Source of the DNA: an uncultured Prevotellaceae bacterium
Lineage (GTDB): Bacteria; Bacteroidota; Bacteroidia; Bacteroidales; Bacteroidaceae
NCBI GenBank assembly: GCA_902769805.1
Contig: CACXQL010000005.1
Location: 1-64,000 of the forward strand
Reading direction: 5' to 3'
DNA: 64,000 nt
The translations under genes were made by a program, and so were the position numbers. This document shows positions 1 through 9,635 of the stretch, in pieces. Position 1 is the stretch's first letter. Every line of letters starts with the position of its first letter. The notes under the pieces are model-generated. The model had not been told where the DNA came from, did not search any database, and worked only from the letters and a program-made list of their open reading frames with translations.

Positions 1-1
1 T

Positions 2-865
2 ATATTACTGATAGAGAACCGCCCAGGATATGCACTGAAGATCTCACGGGATCTTGGGTCGAAGGTGGTGATACATCTGCATAACGACTTCATGAATGCT
101 GATACGCCTTCTATTAAGGATATCTACAAAAGAACGGACAAGATCATCTGTATATCCGAGTATATCCGAGGAAGAGTGCAGACCATTTATGATACTGACC
201 GTAAGTGTGCTACCGTAATGAACGGCATCAATCTCAAGGCGTTCACCCTTGAGGACCTTCCCCACTACAAACTTAAGAACCGCCCCCACTACAAACTGAA
301 AGACGATGATTTCGTACTAGTATTTTCCGGACGTGTCATACCGGCAAAAGGAATAAGGTCACTCATCCTGGCGATGAATGAACTGAAGGATTATCCGAAT
401 ATTAAGCTAATGATTATTGGCGGTTCGTTCTATGGCAACGAGGCTAGGAAGACGCCCTTCATTGAGGAACTGATTAAACTCTCATGGGATGTCCGTCAGC
501 AGATTATCTTCACAGGGTTCAAGCCCTACCAAGAGATACCGTCATTACTCTCCCTCGCTGATATTGCTGTTCTCCCATCCGTCTGGGAAGAGCCGTTGGG
601 ACTCACCTGTATCGAGGCGATGGCGACAGGTCTGCCTGTCATCACCACCAATCAGGGAGGCATCCCCGAGACAGTCACTGCAGACTGTGCCGTGATGCTG
701 GATGTGGACGAGACACTGCCCCAACGTATTGCCACTGCCATCCTCGATCTCTATGAGCACCCCGAGAAGCGAAAGACAATGAGTGAGGCAGCAAAGAAAC
801 GCTCCCAGCTTTTCAGCAAGGAGCGTTATGCCCGCGAGTTCTTCGAGGTTCTGGAAAAGTTATAG
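2..865 (+). CDS. GT4 glycosyltransferase, 5'-truncated by window edge
   Basis: The frame is open from base 2, so the gene begins before the window; GTG 65 is internal to the fold (residues LIENRPGYALKIS precede it). The visible 287 residues are the end of the GT-B N-domain, including a VVIHLHND segment, and the whole nucleotide-sugar-binding C-domain. The FSGRVIPAKGI motif opens the C-domain, and EEPLGLTCIEAMATGLPV carries the E-x7-E type motif typical of retaining GT4 enzymes. It probably transfers a sugar to a lipid-linked surface glycan at the cytoplasmic membrane face. It could be the end of the polysaccharide locus seen at 17-40 kb, interrupted by the intervening genes. Donor and acceptor cannot be told. 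Confidence 0.88.
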   Translation: MLLIENRPGYALKISRDLGSKVVIHLHNDFMNADTPSIKDIYKRTDKIICISEYIRGRVQTIYDTDRKCATVMNGINLKAFTLEDLPHYKLKNRPHYKLKDDDFVLVFSGRVIPAKGIRSLILAMNELKDYPNIKLMIIGGSFYGNEARKTPFIEELIKLSWDVRQQIIFTGFKPYQEIPSLLSLADIAVLPSVWEEPLGLTCIEAMATGLPVITTNQGGIPETVTADCAVMLDVDETLPQRIATAILDLYEHPEKRKTMSEAAKKRSQLFSKERYAREFFEVLEKL

Positions 866-883
866 ATTTTTTGCAAAATAGTC

Positions 884-912
884 TTTGATTATAAAAAAAA
901 TATTTATCTTTG
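884..912 (+). promoter_or_regulatory. Bacteroidetes-type promoter of the giant surface protein
   Basis: TTTG at 884-887 and TATCTTTG at 905-912 (17 nt apart) match the Bacteroidetes -33/-7 consensus, though the spacing is shorter than the usual 19-21. The -7 box lies inside the TTG-initiated extension starting at 885, which is why the ATG at 954 is preferred as the start. Confidence 0.6.
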
Positions 913-953
913 CAATCTCTATACCTAATTTGAAACAAAAAATATTACGTAAT

Positions 954-3900
954 ATGAAAAAGATTGCCTCAGTATTATTTACATTATTAACCTTTTTGCC
1001 TGTAAGTATATGGGCACAGAACACTGAAGTAAGAGAGAAAGTGATTTATCTCTTAAATAGTGAGAATCATACTGCCACCGTTAGTGGTTGTGAAGATGCC
1101 ACTACCATCTCCACCATCTTAATTAAAGACACATTGAAGGTGTTGGAAGGTATGGATTTAGTAAAATATGATGTCATCGGCATCGAAAGCCATGCTTTGG
1201 ACAATTGCACCAAGGCAAACACATTAAATATCCGAAGCAAGGATTGGGGCATACTTGACAATGTTGACATCACTAAGATGCGTTACACCCTTAAAATCGG
1301 TTTGGGGGGACTGTGGTACTATCACAAAGGCGGTTCGTGGGGTACCAGTGGTGAATATTTCAGCGTCGGTGACGGCAGCAACTCCGGTCATCAGAACATT
1401 CCTGCATACCTACTTGATAATGTAGTTGTAATCAAGGATGCCATCCAGAATATCCCAGTCAAGAAGATTACGGGTAACATCAATATCAATATCAAGAACC
1501 TGACTATTCCTGCCAGTATTGAGGAAATTACCGGCAATGCACTCGCAGAGAACCATCTACTTAGTTTCAATGTCAATAGTAGCAACCAAAACTACAAGAG
1601 TGTGAACGGTGTATTGTTCGATAAAAGTGGAAAGACATTAGTTGCATATCCTGCTGGTAAAACTGAGACATCTTACGAAGTACCGTCTGGTGTAGAGACC
1701 ATCGGCATGTGTGCCTTTGGTAAATCAACCAACCTAATTTCCGTCACATTGGCATCTTCTGTCAAGACTATTGAAGAATCAGCATTTAACGGACTTACCA
1801 ACCTAAAGACGATTGACACTAAAAATGTCGAGACGATTGGCAAGACGGCATTTGCTTACAGCGGACTCCAGTCCATCACTTTTGGTGGAGCCCTGACAAC
1901 CATTGGTACGATGGCATTCCAGAACTGTAAGGAACTGACAAGCGTCACTATTCTGTCTAACGTTAGAAAGATAGAAGCACAGGCTTTCTATGGATGTACA
2001 GAACTGGCTACGGTTACTTTCGAGACACCTACAAAATTGACAGAGATTCCTGCCTTTGCCAATTGTGACATGCTCACCTCCATCATCATTCCTGATGGTA
2101 TTATAAAGATTGGTAATGGAGCTTTTAATCCTTCTGGACTTGATCAAATCACTTTACCCATAACGGCATCAGACGTTCATGAGAACGCCTTTGCAAGTGA
2201 TGTCACAATCTCCCGCAAACTCGATCTCACTTTTGACGAAAATGCAGAATGGACGACATACTATTCCAGAGAAGACCTTACGCAACCAGAGGGAACGAAA
2301 GTTTATATTATAAAAGGTATTGATTCCGAGAATAACATCATTCCTGAACAAATAAACTACATCCCCAAGGAGACTGCAGTGTTGATCCAGCGTGATTCGA
2401 AGACGCAAACAGCATTTGAGGCCAGTTCCATTGAGAATCCAGTACCATTAAGTGTAGAACCTTGGGAGAGCTTCAAAGGTTCCGTTACACCTTTCACTGG
2501 TATCAGTAACCTCCCTGGTGACAAATATGTGTTGACAAACGATAAGTTTGTTAAGACCCATATGGAAACCCTGCCTGCCTTTAGGTGCTACATACATATC
2601 ATAAAAGAAGGGGATAACACTCCATCTAGTTTCTATCTCTCAGATACGAATAAAAACACGATTATCCTGAAAGAAGAAGGACAATTCAACAGAAATGCTG
2701 CTATATCAGTAAAAATCACTGGTTCAACTCTTGAGGTCACACCCATAGAAGCACTCTATGTTGAAGCAGAAAACATCACTATCAGCAGGAGCACCTCTGC
2801 CAGAAGCGGTCGTGCACCACTTGTTGACAACAACACATATCATCCGACCTTTGTCAAGGAAGATGAAACAACCAGAACAAAGACATTCACTTTGCCTAAT
2901 ATCGGAAATTATTTTTATGAGGTGGAAATTGACTTCCAGAAACGTAGTGATTTCTCAAAGGCAGGAACAGACTTATCCATTTCTATTAGCCCTAACAGGT
3001 TTGAATATGACGGAAAAGAACATAAACCTACAGATATAACCGTCAAATGGGAAGGCACTCTCCTCGCACTGAACACGGACTACATCATTAAAGAATATAA
3101 AGATAATGTTAATGCAGGTAAAGGAAAAGTCATTGTCGTGGGTAAGGGTAAGTACATGGGTGAGAGACACGGAGAGTATGATATCGCACAACGTGACATC
3201 AACCTTGTGACCTTCACACCAAACCCCATCCCTGACCAGACCTATAAAGGCGCAGCATTCACTGCTGAGGACTTAGGTCTGAAAATCACTGACATCAACG
3301 ATGCCATCACCCTTGATGACTATGAGATCACTTATGCCGACAACGTGAATGCAGGGAAGACGAATCAGGCGAAGATTGCTCTTGTTGCCAAGAATATCAA
3401 CTACAAGAACATCAAGGATATCTTCTTCACCATTCTGCCAAAGGAACTCACAGATGAAGCAGTAAAGACCATCGAGCCCCAGATATATACAGGAAAAGGT
3501 ATTACTCCTGCCTTGGACATCAAAGACGGTGAGATCCCTGTGTCGGATGACAACTACGATGTTACATGGGCAGATAATGTAAATGTTGGTACAGCAACTG
3601 CTACCATTACCTTCAAGAACAACTACAAGGGTACTGTCATAACAACGTTCGAGATCAAAGATGCCGTACTTCCACGACAAATTAAGAATGTCTATGAAGG
3701 AAGTGCAGAGTGGGCTACCTACTACTCCTCAGAAAACCTGACCAAGCCAGAAGGATTGACGATATATGTCGTTACAGGTCTTGAAGGCAGTACGCCCAAG
3801 ACCAAGGAGATTAACTTTATCCCGAAGGAGGTTGCTGTCCTGTTACAACGTACAGATAAGTCAAAGTTTACGTTCGACTGTGAGACCATGGCTGCAAGTA

Positions 3901-6548
3901 CTCCGAAGCCTGAGGGTATTAACGAAAATCTATTCCAAGGAACACTGACAGGTATCAGCAACATCAACACGATCAACGGCTATAAGTACGTGCTTGTCAA
4001 TGATCAGTTCATACAGTCTGAGGAAGGTGTTCTCTCGGCAAATCGTTGTTATATCAACACAACAACCCCTATTGACGGTGTCCTCTCACTCATTCCTGGC
4101 AAGGGAGGCAATGATGTCATTCTGTTAGAGGAGGGCAAGGAGAACAAGAATGCAGGTACTGTCACTGTCTCTGAACCGAAGAACGGCAAGGTAACCATCA
4201 GCGTAACACCTATTGACGTTCTCTATGCGGAAACCGAAAATATCACTATCATCAGGAGTGCCAATGCCAGGAGTTCACGTGCTCCAAGGGTCGATGATAG
4301 TAAGGTGATTGTGACGGCAGTCAACCCGACAGCTGACCCGAGTGGTACCACCCAGTACACCTTTGATTATAAAGAGGGGTACAACTATCAAGTCGTCGTT
4401 GACTTCCAGAAGCGCAAAAACTTCACCAAGCAGTCCAGCAAGGCAGAGATTACTGTTGTCGATAATCAGTATGAATATAACGGAACTCCCTGCAAGCCTA
4501 AAAATATCACTGTTAAGTGGGATGGTAAGGAACTGACTCTTGACAAAGACTACGAAATCAGTTATGATAATAACATCAATGCCGGTAAGGCAAAGGTTAT
4601 CATCACGGGTAAACGCACTTACATGGCAACGAAGGAAGCTACCTTCGACATCACAAAACGTGACATCAGTAGCGTGACCGTTGGAAAGATTAGCGACCAG
4701 ACCTACAAAGGACCCGGTTTGAAGATTGAGCCGGAAGTGACTATTACCGATATCGTCACTGAAGGCAGTGAGAGCATTATCAAGTCAGAAGACTATACAC
4801 TGATATTTGATAATAACGAGAATGTTGGCAAGGCGAAAGTGACTATCAAGGCGAACAACGGCAATTACAAGAACTCCAAGACCATCGATTTCAATATCAT
4901 TGCCAAGGACCTCACAGACATTCCAGTCCAGCCCATAGGAGATCAGGCTTATACGGGAAGTGCTATCACACCGAAACCCATTATTAAGGACGGCAATATC
5001 ACTGTGCCAGAGGAGTATTATGATGTCGTCTATGACAACAACATCGATGCAGGAGAAATTGCTAGTGTAATCATTACCTTCAAAGGTAACTATACTGGTT
5101 CTACCCTTGCGAACTTCAATATCACAGAGGGTAAAGTTACACGTACGCTAAACCTTGACTTCGGTGAGAATGATCAGTGGGCAACATTCTATTCCACAGA
5201 GAATCTCGAGATTCCTGAGGGTCTTAAGGCTTACGTTGTCACAGGGCGCAAAGGAGGTGATCTCAGTATCACCGAGGTCGGATTTATCCCGAAAGAGATC
5301 GCAGTACTGTTACAGCGCACGACACAGATAGCACCATTCACGAGTACTCTTTTGCCGACAAATAAGAAATTAGAGGGGGTTACTCCTGACAAGACCTTAT
5401 TCCAAGGAACGGTAGAAGGTATCAACGACCTCGGTACCCTCAGCGGTAACAAGTTCATACTCGTTAATGACCAGTTCGTACAGAACACGGGAGGAAAGTT
5501 AGACGGGAACCGTTGCTTCATCAATATTGGAGACGAGACTATTGACGGTGTACTCTCACTCATTCCTGGTAAGGAACCTGACGATGTAATCAAGTTAGAG
5601 GAAGGCAAGGAGAACAGGAGCGCAGGTACCGTGGACATCGTTAAGAAAGACGGTGTTGCCACCATCACTGTCAAACCTATCAGTGTCCTCTATGCAGAAG
5701 CCAAGAACATTACTATCATCAGGAGTGCCAGAGCTAGAAGTGCTCGTGCTCCAAGGGTTGACGATAGTAAGGTGACTGTGACCGCAGTCAATCCGACGGC
5801 AGACCCGAGTGGTACCACCCAGTACACCTTTAATTATAAGGAAGAATATGACTATCAGGTCATCGTCGATTTCCAAAAGCGCAATGACTTCACGAAGCAG
5901 TCTAGCAAGGCTGAGATCTCTGTAAAATATGCCGAACGTGTATACAACGGAAGTCCATACGAACCTAAGGGCGAAGATGTCACCGTCAAGTGGGACGGCG
6001 AGACCGTTGACCCGGCTTACTACGATATCAGCTACGAAAACAACACCAATGCCGGCAAGGCAAAGGTTATCATCACAGGTAAGCGTTACTTCATGAACAC
6101 GAAGGAGGCTACCTTCGATATCAAGCAGCGTGATATCAAGTTAGCGACCGTCAAGGAAATTGCAGACCAGACCTACACAGGTTCGGAGATTAAACCGGAG
6201 CTTGATATTACTGACATGGTAGATGGTAAGAACATCATCACTACCGATGACTATACACTGGAGTTCAGCAGCAACCAGAACGTCGGCAAGGCGAAGGTTG
6301 CCATCGTCGCTAACAAGACGAACTACAAGAATATCCAGGACATCTACTTCAACATCGTGCCGAAAGACCTCACGGAGACGGCTGTCATCCAGCCTATCGG
6401 TGACCAGCCATATACAGGCAGTGCCATCACACCTACCCTCGTCATAGAACTACGATGCCGTCTTCTCCGACAACATAGAGGCAGGTACTGCTACCGTCAA
6501 TGTCACGTTCAAGAACAACTACAAGGGAACTGCCAAGGCAACGTTTGA
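954..6548 (+). CDS. Giant secreted BspA-LRR/repeat surface protein, fragment 1 (N-terminal)
   Basis: It starts at ATG 954, where a signal peptide ending in SIWAQ follows a Lys-rich n-region; the TTG at 885 overlaps the promoter. Residues about 140-430 are BspA/LRR_5-type leucine-rich repeats (short units such as VETIGMCAFGKSTNL and VKTIEESAFNGLTNL). Then come tandem units of about 490 residues. Each has an EWATYYS...LPEG..VVTG...IPK..AVLLQR module, a V/NDxFVQ..NRCFIN module, an RAP.VDDSKV segment and about three MBG/YDG-like Ig-type domains (DQTYTGSEIKP, NNxNAGKAKV, F.I). The true frame ends near 6445; the last 30 or so codons are out-of-frame junk after a net 29-nt deletion. An extracellular adhesin-like role is inferred from the family. 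Confidence 0.8.
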   Translation: MKKIASVLFTLLTFLPVSIWAQNTEVREKVIYLLNSENHTATVSGCEDATTISTILIKDTLKVLEGMDLVKYDVIGIESHALDNCTKANTLNIRSKDWGILDNVDITKMRYTLKIGLGGLWYYHKGGSWGTSGEYFSVGDGSNSGHQNIPAYLLDNVVVIKDAIQNIPVKKITGNININIKNLTIPASIEEITGNALAENHLLSFNVNSSNQNYKSVNGVLFDKSGKTLVAYPAGKTETSYEVPSGVETIGMCAFGKSTNLISVTLASSVKTIEESAFNGLTNLKTIDTKNVETIGKTAFAYSGLQSITFGGALTTIGTMAFQNCKELTSVTILSNVRKIEAQAFYGCTELATVTFETPTKLTEIPAFANCDMLTSIIIPDGIIKIGNGAFNPSGLDQITLPITASDVHENAFASDVTISRKLDLTFDENAEWTTYYSREDLTQPEGTKVYIIKGIDSENNIIPEQINYIPKETAVLIQRDSKTQTAFEASSIENPVPLSVEPWESFKGSVTPFTGISNLPGDKYVLTNDKFVKTHMETLPAFRCYIHIIKEGDNTPSSFYLSDTNKNTIILKEEGQFNRNAAISVKITGSTLEVTPIEALYVEAENITISRSTSARSGRAPLVDNNTYHPTFVKEDETTRTKTFTLPNIGNYFYEVEIDFQKRSDFSKAGTDLSISISPNRFEYDGKEHKPTDITVKWEGTLLALNTDYIIKEYKDNVNAGKGKVIVVGKGKYMGERHGEYDIAQRDINLVTFTPNPIPDQTYKGAAFTAEDLGLKITDINDAITLDDYEITYADNVNAGKTNQAKIALVAKNINYKNIKDIFFTILPKELTDEAVKTIEPQIYTGKGITPALDIKDGEIPVSDDNYDVTWADNVNVGTATATITFKNNYKGTVITTFEIKDAVLPRQIKNVYEGSAEWATYYSSENLTKPEGLTIYVVTGLEGSTPKTKEINFIPKEVAVLLQRTDKSKFTFDCETMAASTPKPEGINENLFQGTLTGISNINTINGYKYVLVNDQFIQSEEGVLSANRCYINTTTPIDGVLSLIPGKGGNDVILLEEGKENKNAGTVTVSEPKNGKVTISVTPIDVLYAETENITIIRSANARSSRAPRVDDSKVIVTAVNPTADPSGTTQYTFDYKEGYNYQVVVDFQKRKNFTKQSSKAEITVVDNQYEYNGTPCKPKNITVKWDGKELTLDKDYEISYDNNINAGKAKVIITGKRTYMATKEATFDITKRDISSVTVGKISDQTYKGPGLKIEPEVTITDIVTEGSESIIKSEDYTLIFDNNENVGKAKVTIKANNGNYKNSKTIDFNIIAKDLTDIPVQPIGDQAYTGSAITPKPIIKDGNITVPEEYYDVVYDNNIDAGEIASVIITFKGNYTGSTLANFNITEGKVTRTLNLDFGENDQWATFYSTENLEIPEGLKAYVVTGRKGGDLSITEVGFIPKEIAVLLQRTTQIAPFTSTLLPTNKKLEGVTPDKTLFQGTVEGINDLGTLSGNKFILVNDQFVQNTGGKLDGNRCFINIGDETIDGVLSLIPGKEPDDVIKLEEGKENRSAGTVDIVKKDGVATITVKPISVLYAEAKNITIIRSARARSARAPRVDDSKVTVTAVNPTADPSGTTQYTFNYKEEYDYQVIVDFQKRNDFTKQSSKAEISVKYAERVYNGSPYEPKGEDVTVKWDGETVDPAYYDISYENNTNAGKAKVIITGKRYFMNTKEATFDIKQRDIKLATVKEIADQTYTGSEIKPELDITDMVDGKNIITTDDYTLEFSSNQNVGKAKVAIVANKTNYKNIQDIYFNIVPKDLTETAVIQPIGDQPYTGSAITPTLVIELRCRLLRQHRGRYCYRQCHVQEQLQGNCQGNV
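6347..6445 (+). repeat. 99-nt exact repeat ending at frameshift junction 1
   Basis: These 99 bases are identical to 9261-9359, and the last 76 also match 7811-7886. All three copies end with CTCGTCAT. In the intact middle copy the reading continues into IKDGELTVMAENYD; here it jumps straight to NYD in another frame. Confidence 0.9.
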
Positions 6549-6786
6549 GATCAAGGATCAGGTCATCGAACGCACACTCAATGTTGACTTCCAAGGAAAA
6601 GCTGAGTGGACTACCTTCTATTCCGCAGAGAACCTTACCCTGCCAGAAGGCATCAAGGCTTATGTCGTCACAGGGCTCAGCAGCAGCAATGTCACAACGG
6701 CAGAGGTTACCTTCATACCGAAGAATGTAGGTGTACTGCTACAGCGTACAGACAAGTCCAAGACAGCACCATTCAAGGGCAACACC

Positions 6787-9480
6787 ATGCCTTCAAACAC
6801 GAAACTGGAGGGTGTTACACCCAATACCGATTTGTTCATCGGTACTGTAGAAGGTCTCAACGACCTCGGAACCCTCAGCGGAAACAAGTTCATACTCGTT
6901 AACGATCAGTTCGTACAGACGACAGGAGGAAAGTTAGACGGGAACCGTTGCTTCATCAATATCGGAGACGAGACTTTTGACGGTGTACTCTCACTCATTC
7001 CTGGTAAGGAACCTGACGATGTAATCAAGTTAGAGGAAGGCAAGGAGAACAGGAGCGCAGGTACTGTCACTGTCTCTGAACCGAAGAACGGTAAGGTAAC
7101 CATCAGCGTCACACCTATCAGTGTCCTCTATGCAGAAGCCGAAAATATCACTGTCATCAGGAGTGCCAACGCCAGGAGTGCTCGTGCTCCAAAGGTCGAC
7201 GATAGTAAGGTGACTGTGACGGCAGTCAATCCGACGGCTGACCCGAGCGGTACCACCCAGTACATCTTTGATTATAAGGAGGGATATGACTATCAGGTCG
7301 TCGTCGATTTCCAAAAACGTAAGGACCTCACGAAACAGTCCAGCAAGGTTGCTATTACCATCAAGGATGTTGAACGTGTCTACAATGGCAGCGAACACAA
7401 ACCAGCATCTGAAGACATTACCGTCAAGTGGGATAACGTGACTGTTGACCCCAGCAACTATGAGATCAGCTATGCGGATAATGTCAACGCCGGCAAGGCA
7501 AAGGTCATCATCACGGGTAAGCGTTACTTTATGAACACGAAGGAGGCTACCTTCAATATCGCACAGCGTGACATCAAACTCGCTACGATTGAGGCTGTCG
7601 CCGACCAGACCTATACGGGTTCAGAGATTAAACCAGAACTGATAATCAAAGATCTCAATGAGGATGGTGCGAACATCATCAGCGAGGATGACTACACGCT
7701 GGAATACAGCAGCAACCAAAACGTCGGCAAGGCGAAGGTTGCCATCGTCGCTAACAAGACGAACTACAAGAACATCCAGGACATCTACTTCAACATCGTG
7801 CCGAAGGATATCACGGAGACGGCTGTCATCCAGCCTATCGGTGACCAGCCATATACAGGCAGTGCCATCACACCTACCCTCGTCATCAAGGACGGCGAGC
7901 TTACAGTTATGGCTGAAAACTACGATGTCAAGTACGAAGACAACATTGAGGCAGGAACAGCTAAGGTCAATGTCACCTTCAAGAACAACTACAAGGGTAC
8001 TGCCAAGACCACGTTTGAGATCAAGGATCAGATTATCGAGCGTACACTGAATGTTGACTTCAAGGGCAGTGATGAGTGGGCTACATTCTACTCCGAGGAG
8101 AACCTCGAGACTCCTGAGGGACTCAAGACTTATGTTATCACAGGACTCTCTGGTAATAAAGTCAATACTGCAGAAGTCACCTTCATCCCGAAGAACGTAG
8201 GTGTACTGCTGCTGCGTACGGACAAGTCCAAGACTGCACCGTTCAAGGGCAACACCATGCCTTCAAACACGAAACTGGAGGGTGTTACTCCCGATACCAA
8301 GTTGTTCCAGGGATCAGTAGAGGGTATTAATGACCTCGAGACACTCAGTGGCAACAAGTTCATACTTGCAAACGACAAGTTTGTACAGACCGTTGAGGGA
8401 TCACTTCCAGCAAACAGATGTTACCTCAATACAGGCGACAAAGTTATTGAGGGTGTCAGTGAACTCGTCATCGGCAAGGCTGCTACGGATATCATCCTTC
8501 TAGAGGAAGGTAAGGAAAACAAGAATGCTGGTACCGTGACTTCCGAACAGAAGAACGGAACCGTCATACTCACAGTGACTCCGATCAGTGTTCTCTATGC
8601 GACGGCAGACAATATCACCATTGTCAAGAGTGCTAATGCAGGAGTTGCACGTGCTCCAGAAGTCGATGACAGCAAGGTGAAGGTGACAGCAGTCAACCCG
8701 ACAGCAGACCCCAGCGAGACAACACAATATTCCTTCCCATACACTGAGGGTTACTACTATCAGGTCATTGTTGACTTCCAGAAGCGAATCGACTTGTTGA
8801 AAGCTTCCTACAAACCTGTCGTCACATTGAAGAGTAAGAATTACGAATATGACGGCACAGAGTGCAGACCAGAGGTTGTATCCGTTACCATTGAAGTGAA
8901 TGGTAAGACAGAAACCGTCGATCCAAGCAACTATGAGGTGACCTATGAAGATCATATCAATGCAGGCACAGCAAGGGCTGTTGTCACAGGTAAGCGTTTC
9001 CTGACGGGGTCAACCCATACTACCTTCAATATCGCACAGCGAGACATCAAGTTGGTAACTGTTAAGGACGTTGCAGACCAGACCTACACAGGTTCGGAAA
9101 TCAAGCCAGAACTGACCATCACAGATTTCAACAAGGATGGTGTGAACATCATTACCGAGGATGACTACACCCTGACCTTCGAGGGCAACACCAACGTTGG
9201 AGAGGCGAAGATTGCTATTGTAGCCAACAAGACGAACTACAAGAATATCAAAGACATCTTCTTCAACATCGTGCCGAAAGACCTCACGGAGACGGCTGTC
9301 ATCCAGCCTATCGGTGACCAGCCATATACAGGCAGTGCCATCACACCTACCCTCGTCATGTATTCTCTAACAATATTGAGGCAGGTACTGCTACCGTCAA
9401 TGTCACGTTCAAGAACAACTACAAGGGTACTGCCAAGACTACTTTCGAAATCAAGGATCAGATTATCGAACGTACACTGA
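6787..9480 (+). CDS. Giant surface protein, fragment 2 (middle units)
   Basis: The first ATG of this frame is 6787, but the coding frame is open and homologous to the other units from 6448 (NYDAVFSDNIEAG...), so this is the continuation of fragment 1 after a net 29-nt deletion. It holds the rest of unit 4, all of unit 5 and the intact IKDGELTVMAENYD hairpin at 7885-7926 that both junctions have lost. Real homology ends at 9359 (TPTLV); the remaining 40 or so codons are out of frame. It has no signal peptide or promoter of its own, so it would not be expressed as a surface protein alone. Confidence 0.75.
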   Translation: MPSNTKLEGVTPNTDLFIGTVEGLNDLGTLSGNKFILVNDQFVQTTGGKLDGNRCFINIGDETFDGVLSLIPGKEPDDVIKLEEGKENRSAGTVTVSEPKNGKVTISVTPISVLYAEAENITVIRSANARSARAPKVDDSKVTVTAVNPTADPSGTTQYIFDYKEGYDYQVVVDFQKRKDLTKQSSKVAITIKDVERVYNGSEHKPASEDITVKWDNVTVDPSNYEISYADNVNAGKAKVIITGKRYFMNTKEATFNIAQRDIKLATIEAVADQTYTGSEIKPELIIKDLNEDGANIISEDDYTLEYSSNQNVGKAKVAIVANKTNYKNIQDIYFNIVPKDITETAVIQPIGDQPYTGSAITPTLVIKDGELTVMAENYDVKYEDNIEAGTAKVNVTFKNNYKGTAKTTFEIKDQIIERTLNVDFKGSDEWATFYSEENLETPEGLKTYVITGLSGNKVNTAEVTFIPKNVGVLLLRTDKSKTAPFKGNTMPSNTKLEGVTPDTKLFQGSVEGINDLETLSGNKFILANDKFVQTVEGSLPANRCYLNTGDKVIEGVSELVIGKAATDIILLEEGKENKNAGTVTSEQKNGTVILTVTPISVLYATADNITIVKSANAGVARAPEVDDSKVKVTAVNPTADPSETTQYSFPYTEGYYYQVIVDFQKRIDLLKASYKPVVTLKSKNYEYDGTECRPEVVSVTIEVNGKTETVDPSNYEVTYEDHINAGTARAVVTGKRFLTGSTHTTFNIAQRDIKLVTVKDVADQTYTGSEIKPELTITDFNKDGVNIITEDDYTLTFEGNTNVGEAKIAIVANKTNYKNIKDIFFNIVPKDLTETAVIQPIGDQPYTGSAITPTLVMYSLTILRQVLLPSMSRSRTTTRVLPRLLSKSRIRLSNVH
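9261..9359 (+). repeat. 99-nt exact repeat ending at frameshift junction 2
   Basis: Identical to 6347-6445. Immediately after it the sequence resumes as VFSNNIEAG in the next frame, having lost about 43 nt relative to the intact copy at 7887 onward. Confidence 0.9.
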
Positions 9481-9635
9481 ATATTGACTTCAAGGGTAAT
9501 GATGAGTGGGCTACATTCTACTCCGAGGAGAACCTGACCCTGCCAGAGGGTATCAAAGCATTTGTCGTCACAGGTCTCAATGCCAACCATGTAGAGACCA
9601 CAGAGGTTAGCTTTATCCCGAAGAACGTAGGAGTA

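Noticed and set aside
885..953. Upstream TTG start of the giant gene
   Set aside because: It overlaps the promoter and would hide the signal peptide that begins at ATG 954.
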